Assembly: GCA_023375785.1 (NCBI GenBank)
Contig: SZWC01023285.1
Span: 6,259-40,571 of the forward strand
From: Penium margaritaceum
Taxonomy: Eukaryota > Streptophyta > Zygnematophyceae > Desmidiales > Peniaceae
Direction of reading: 5' to 3'
Length of the DNA: 34,313 nucleotides
The stretch's first letter is position 1, and every line of letters starts with the position of its first letter. Below, one piece after another: positions 29,871 to 34,313 of this stretch. Below the pieces are notes generated by a model. That model saw only the letters and a program-made list of their open reading frames with translations, had not been told where the DNA came from and searched no databases. The position numbers and the translations under genes are program-made.

Positions 29871-30755
29871 ACGCTTTCTCCTCGGCACACTCGCCTCTTG
29901 CTCCACTGCCTCTGCTAAGTCCTTTGTGCCGTCCTAGACAACATACTCTACACCCAGCCGGCCCGGAGATTTTCCGCCTCCCGTGCCCCACTGAGTGCAT
30001 TGATTGTACTTAGGGGAAAATTCATCGGTCCACGTACCCTTTGTCTTCCTCCTGTGCATCCGTCCCTTTCGACTTTTTCCATTCCGACGTCATGGGCCCT
30101 CTCCCCACCGAGCCCGTCGGTGAGGACGGCCGCTATGTCCTCACACTTAGTGACCACTATTCTTGCTACCGCTGGGTCTTTTGCCTTCGGCAGAAGAGCG
30201 ATGTCGCCCGAGCCATCCAGGACTGGATTTTCCTCACGGAGCGCGAGTGTGGCCACTCTCTTTGCTGCTTTTGCTCCGATCGCCGTGGTGAGTACATGGG
30301 TGAGACCACGACCTTTTTCGCCTCCCGCGGGATCCACGATGAGACATCCGAGCCCTGCACACCTGCCTAGAACGGTGTCTTCAAACGGTGGAACCGTACA
30401 ATGGCGGACGCCATCCGCACCATGCGGGTCGAGTCCGGTCTCTCCGATGGCTTCTATTTTGAAGCCATGGCCTACATGACCTGGGTCTGGAACCGGATTC
30501 TCCACGGTCCCCTTCCCCGCCAGTCCACGCCGTACCAGCATTGGTGCGGTCTGCGAGCTGACCTTCGCCCGGCTCACGTCTGGTACTGCGTGGCCATTGT
30601 GTGGCTACCCGCCCCGCAACAGAGCGGCATGCTCGCTCCCCGCGGACGTCCCTGCACTTTCCTTGGTGTCCCTCGTCAATCCAAGGCATGGCGCTTCTGG
30701 GATCCCTCTCGACACTGCATCGTCAAGTCCCGGGATGCCCTCTTCTTCGAGGTCA
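29871..30755 (+). pseudogene. integrase of element D, catalytic Glu replaced
   Basis: The zinc-region start reads L-L-L-H-C-L-C and then TAA at 29916. The Cys pair survives as C-I-D-C at about 30000 in another frame, with a TAG before G-K-I-H. The core has HSDVMGP and CSDRRGEY, but the catalytic Glu is Lys in N-G-V-F-K-R-W-N-R, just after a TAG at about 30368-30370 (Glu in C). MTWVWNRILHGPLP and KAWRFWDPS follow in an uninterrupted frame from about 30371 to 31846. Confidence 0.88.
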
Positions 30756-31800
30756 TGTTTCCTCGCGACCTCATTCGCTCCGGCTCGTCCATGTCTATCC
30801 CATCATGTGGGAGAGTGGTGAGTCTATCCTCCGTCCTACTACTTCCGGGTGACAGATCCCTTAGTCCCTCTGACCTGGTAGCCCCAGTCGTGTCCGCTGG
30901 CCCCTCAGAGCCGGCACCCTCAGTCGCGTCTGCTGGTCCCTCTGCACCAGTAGCCCCAGTCACGTCAGCTGGTCCCTCCGGGCCGGCAACCCCAGTCGTG
31001 TACAGTGGTCCCTCTAAGCTGGCAGCCCCAGTCGCATCTGTTGGCCTCTCCGGACCAGCAGCCCTAGTCACATCTGTTGGTCCCTGCGGGTCGGCAGCCC
31101 TAGTCGTGTACACTGGCCCCTCTGAGCTGGTAGCCCCAGTCGCGTCCACTGGTTCCGACGGACCGGCAGCCCAAGTCGCGTCGGCTGGTCCCTCTGGGTC
31201 AGCAGCCCCAATCGCGTTTGCTGGTTCCTCAGGGCCGGCAGCCCCAGTCGTGTACACTAGTCCCTCTGAGATGGCAGCCCCATTCGCGTCTACTAGTCCT
31301 GACGGACCAGCAGCCCTAGTTGCGTCCACTTGCCCCTCCGGGACAGCAGCTCCTCTCGCGCCCGCTGGCCCCTCCGGGCCAGCAGCTCTGGTTGTATCCG
31401 CTGGCCCCTTAAGGCTAGCATCCATGTCGGCCTCCATTGGCTCGTCAGACTCAGTGCCATCGCCTGCCTTGCCACGCCACACACGTGGCCTAGGCGACAG
31501 CCTCCGACCCAAACCGTCGATGAGTGCGCAGATCGTCGCTCCGGGCTCCGAGGCTCCTCGATCCCACGTGGCCCCAAGTGTCTCCTCCACTCCCACGGTT
31601 GTGAGTGGGGACCCTGGCACCAAGGCCCTCGGCTTGACCACCTTGGACATCATTATAGACCTTCACTCGGGTTCCGTACTGGGCTACGTCATGCTTCATC
31701 ACGAGTATCAGTACGCTGTTGTGGTTGCACTTGCGCACATCCCAACTGGGGCTCAAGATGCAAATGCTCTCTCAGTCCGCTCCACAACACTCCCGGAGGA
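30756..31800 (+). other. integrase-RT spacer of D with a 12-residue repeat
   Basis: Part of a long open stretch (30401-31846). About 15 copies of a 36-bp unit encode P-V-A-S-A-G-P-S-G-P-A-A variants at about 30884-31430. The distinctive V-V-Y-x-x-P-S units sit at repeat positions 4, 7 and 11, as in C, so the repeat order predates the split of the two copies. Confidence 0.82.
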
Positions 31801-32870
31801 CCCAACCACCCTGCGCAAGGCAAGAGCATCTCCTGAAGTCGTATAGTGGGACGTTGCCTGCGCCGATGAGCTCGTCACTATCCGACACCACCATGTGTAT
31901 GACCTCGTCGACCTTCCTTCAAGTTGGAAGGCCATTGGCGCCAAGTGGATCTTTTGGCGCAAGTGGAAGCTTGACAGGTCCTTGGACAAGTACAAGGCCC
32001 GCCTTACAGCCAAGGGGTTTTTCCAGATTCTTGGGTCGACTGCGACCAGATCTTTGCTCCAGTTGGCCGGTTTTCCACTAGCCGGGCACTCTTTAGCCTT
32101 GTCACCGAGCATGGGTGGGAGCTGCATCAGATGGATGTGAGCAAAGCCTTTCTCCATGGTTCACTGGAGGGTGAGGAGCTCTATACGGTGTAACCCCCAG
32201 GCTTCGACGATGGCATTGGGAGAGTCAGGCGACTGTGTAAGGCCCTGTATGGCCTGAAGCAGTCAATTTGGTGCTGGAACCAAGAAATCAACGGTACGCT
32301 CCTTTGTGGCGGTGTCCAGCGCAGCACCGCTGACCCCGCACTGTTTGTCAGTCCACGAGACCAGACTTTTACCATTGTTCTGGTTTACGGCGACGATCTC
32401 CTTGTTGCGTCACCAGACACGGCTGCCATCCAACATGTCAAGGACTTGCTGCACGCTGCCTACCAGATGAAGGATCTCGGATCTGCCAGAGTCTTCCTGG
32501 GCATGGAGTTCGAGCATGACCGCTATCAGAGCGTCCTGCACATCCACCAGGCCGCGTATGTGCAGACGTTGTCCACCCGCCTTATGGAGGACCTGCCACG
32601 CGTGCCGAGCGCATCCTCACCCACGTCACTTGATGGCCAGGTGAAGCTGAAGATTCCTGTCCCAGGTGTTGTGGGGGAGCTAGTTGACGTGACTAAGTAC
32701 GTGCGAGCCATGGGGTCACTGATGTTCCTGGCGACGACGACACGCCCAGACATCGCATTCGCCATCAACCCCCTGGCCCAGTTTTCTCAGGAGCCGCGTC
32801 ACCTCCACTACGAGGCCGCGATCCGAGTACTGCACTATGTCATCTCGACTCCTCGGCAAGGTCTCATGTT
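31801..32870 (+). pseudogene. reverse transcriptase (RVT_2 type) of element D, broken
   Basis: VYDLVDLPSSWKAIGAKWIF is present, then a one-base loss near 32030 (C has CATGGGGTCG, D has CTTGGGTCG) shifts the frame. The domain resumes with FAPVGR, WELHQMDVSKAFLHG, ALYGLKQS and the box YGDD (32386-32397, Gly for Val). SLMFLATTTRPDIAF follows. Stops are TAG 31844-31846 (Gln in C) and TAA 32191-32193 (His in C). Confidence 0.9.
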
Positions 32871-33353
32871 CCGCGGTGAGCCGTCTGTTGTCGCGGTGGG
32901 CTACACCGACAGTGACTGGACTGGTAATCCAGACGTAAGAGTCACACAGGCTCGATCTTTCTGATTGGCGACACTGCTATGTCCTGGCGCAGTGGCAAGC
33001 AAGGGTGCATTGCACGTAGCACTGGTGAGGCTGAGTACATTGCTCTTGGCTTAGGCACATTTGAGAGTGTGTGGTTGCATTGTCTGTTGTCCGAGTTGCG
33101 TTAGTCTGTCGCATTCATCACGTTGCATTGTGACAATAAGAGTGCCATGGCCATCGCCGAGAATGATAGCATGCATCACACACGCACAAAGCACATCAGC
33201 ATTGAGTATCACTATGTGCGTTTGTTGTTGCATGACGACAGCATCAACATCGTGTGGGTTGAGACAGTACGGCAGTTGGCTGACTGCTTGACCAAGGCAT
33301 TGAAGCGCGACTCATTTAAGACGGCTGTGAGTTCACTCGGCATGTGTCCGTGA
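32871..33353 (+). pseudogene. RNase H of element D, frameshifted
   Basis: GYTDSDWTG is followed by the same frame loss as in C, ending at TGA 32962-32964. The domain resumes as GSIFLIGDTAMSW and AEYIALG, has a TAG at 33102-33104 (Gln in C), and ends with HCDNKSAM, TKHISIEYHYVR and a TGA at 33351-33353. The acidic residues are present across the two frames. Confidence 0.9.
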
Positions 33354-33453
33354 GTGACTCTCTCTGTCCCTGCTTGCGTTTCTGCTTGGCCTGGGAGAGT
33401 TTGGTCGTTGACTCTGTCTCTGCCCGCACATGTGCACTACGCCTGTGAGTCAT

Positions 33454-33460
33454 GGGGGAG
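33454..33460 (+). promoter_or_regulatory. polypurine tract of D
   Basis: GGGGGAG immediately before the TGTTGGTTTTT start of the 3' LTR. Confidence 0.85.
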
Positions 33461-34156
33461 TGTTGGTTTTTGTGCATCTCTCATTGTACTCTGTTGTGTC
33501 CTCCCGGCTTGTGTACATCGGCGTGCAGATGACTGATGGCAAGACTTGACACCGCTGGAGTGTTGCTCGGTGGAGCCGACGCACGCTGAGGCCCACTCAC
33601 CTTTCTTTGGATCCTCCTCCATCTGGCCATGCGCTCAGCTCCATCTGCAGACCTCCTCAACGGTCAGGCCGCCGGCGGTCACTGCCAGTGCAGATGTTGT
33701 CTGCATGCACCTAGCGTTGTGTCTAGTTGTGGCATTCCGTCTGCAGCATCATGCGGTGCCTAGGGTCCGGGTCTCTTGCTGTATGGCCCTTTTTGGCATC
33801 GCTGACTGTCGTAGGTATTGCCTAGGTTTAAGCAGCCATAACTCCTTGCTGCTAATTTTCTAGCTGATTCTGACCGCATGACTGCGTTTGTAGCGTCATT
33901 ATTACGGTATGGTCCAGTTTTTAGCCAAAACGGACGATGCCCGAGTTTTGTGCTCTCGGGCGTCTGGCAAGGCTCACCGAGAAAACTGTGCCTGCCAGAA
34001 AACAGGTCTAGGACTATTCTCTGATTGGTTGGCTAGCTGAGTAACAAGTTCTAAACTAGTGGGGGGGAGCTAGAACTTGGAGGGGTCTCCCATTGTTGCT
34101 CATTCTTCATTCTTAATCAATCACTTTCAGTTTTCAGCTGCTTTCTGGCGCTAACA
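33461..34156 (+). repeat. element D 3' LTR, truncated
   Basis: Matches the first 690 or so bases of 24463-25311 and stops at CTTTCTGGCGCTAACA. The last 150 or so bases, including the TTTTCA end, are missing, and simple-sequence DNA follows. Confidence 0.9.
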
Positions 34157-34165
34157 AATACATAG

Positions 34166-34215
<50 letters not shown>

Positions 34216-34264
34216 GTATACGTATACGTATACGTATACGTATATGTATACGTATACGTATACG

Positions 34265-34313
<49 letters not shown>
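34157..34313. repeat. CATATA/CGTATA hexanucleotide microsatellite
   Basis: Tandem CATATA units with a central block of CGTATA units (about 34214-34268), then CATATA again to the window end. TATACGTATA is self-complementary. The true right boundary is outside the window. Confidence 0.95.

Larger units (their letters stand above)
24463..34156 (+). mobile_element. Ty1/copia retrotransposon D
   Basis: Same family and strand as C. It shares its 5' LTR with C, has its own internal region (25312-33460) and a truncated 3' LTR (33461-34156). Its leader contains an exact triplication around single N bases. Relative to C it has many substitutions, roughly one base in ten by eye, plus its own frameshifts, so it is not a simple recent duplicate. 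Confidence 0.9.

Noticed and set aside
30676..31653. Minus-strand open frame of 325 codons opposite the D spacer
   Set aside because: Mirror of the GC-rich 36-bp coding repeat; the plus-strand frame is the conserved one and joins integrase to RT.
1..34313. Bacterial operon, CRISPR array, tRNA or rRNA genes
   Set aside because: No regularly spaced repeat-spacer array, ribosomal sequence or tRNA fold was seen; the repeats are LTRs, triplet tracts and a microsatellite.

Overview
The window looks like nuclear DNA from a plant-lineage eukaryote (land plant or streptophyte alga; I cannot name the species). It is a cluster of decayed Ty1/copia (Pseudoviridae-type) LTR retrotransposons. The evidence is four copies of a gag-protease-integrase-RT-RNase H series, primer-binding sites TGGTATCAGAGC (the initiator-Met tRNA type usual in plant copia elements), purine tracts before the 3' LTRs, and 5-bp target duplications. 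I see no bacterial operon, tRNA, rRNA or CRISPR array. Every retroelement reading frame is interrupted by stops and frameshifts, so all are annotated as pseudogenes.

Layout. 1-640: non-element flank with at most a weak partial open frame (3-218). 646-16218: element B (minus strand), flanked by a perfect duplication CGCTG (641-645 and 16219-16223). Its 3' LTR is split by element A (plus strand, 882-8669), a close relative, flanked by AGAAC (877-881 and 8670-8674). A and B lie tail to tail, giving an inverted repeat with arms of about 7 kb. About 16222-25311: element C (plus), of a second, related copia family. 24463-34156: element D (plus), same family as C, sharing the middle LTR with it (LTR-internal-LTR-internal-LTR). 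D's last LTR is truncated and runs into a CATATA/CGTATA microsatellite that reaches the window end.

Both families share one plan: LTR, PBS, a long CAG/GCA-rich leader, a cluster of TGACGTCA-like palindromes, gag with one zinc knuckle, protease (D-S/T-G type), HHCC and DDE integrase, a Pro/Ser/Ala-rich spacer, copia RT (YVDD), RNase H, purine tract, LTR. In a live element Gag would form the particle, protease would cut the polyprotein, RT/RNase H would copy the RNA primed by tRNA-iMet, and integrase would insert the cDNA. None of the four copies can do this alone.

The points most worth checking are: nonsense codons shared between sister copies (A with B, C with D); a strong excess of TAG, often opposite Gln (CAG) in the sister copy; two leader hairpins in C/D with one covarying pair; and an exact triplication of the D leader around single Ns that looks like an assembly error.
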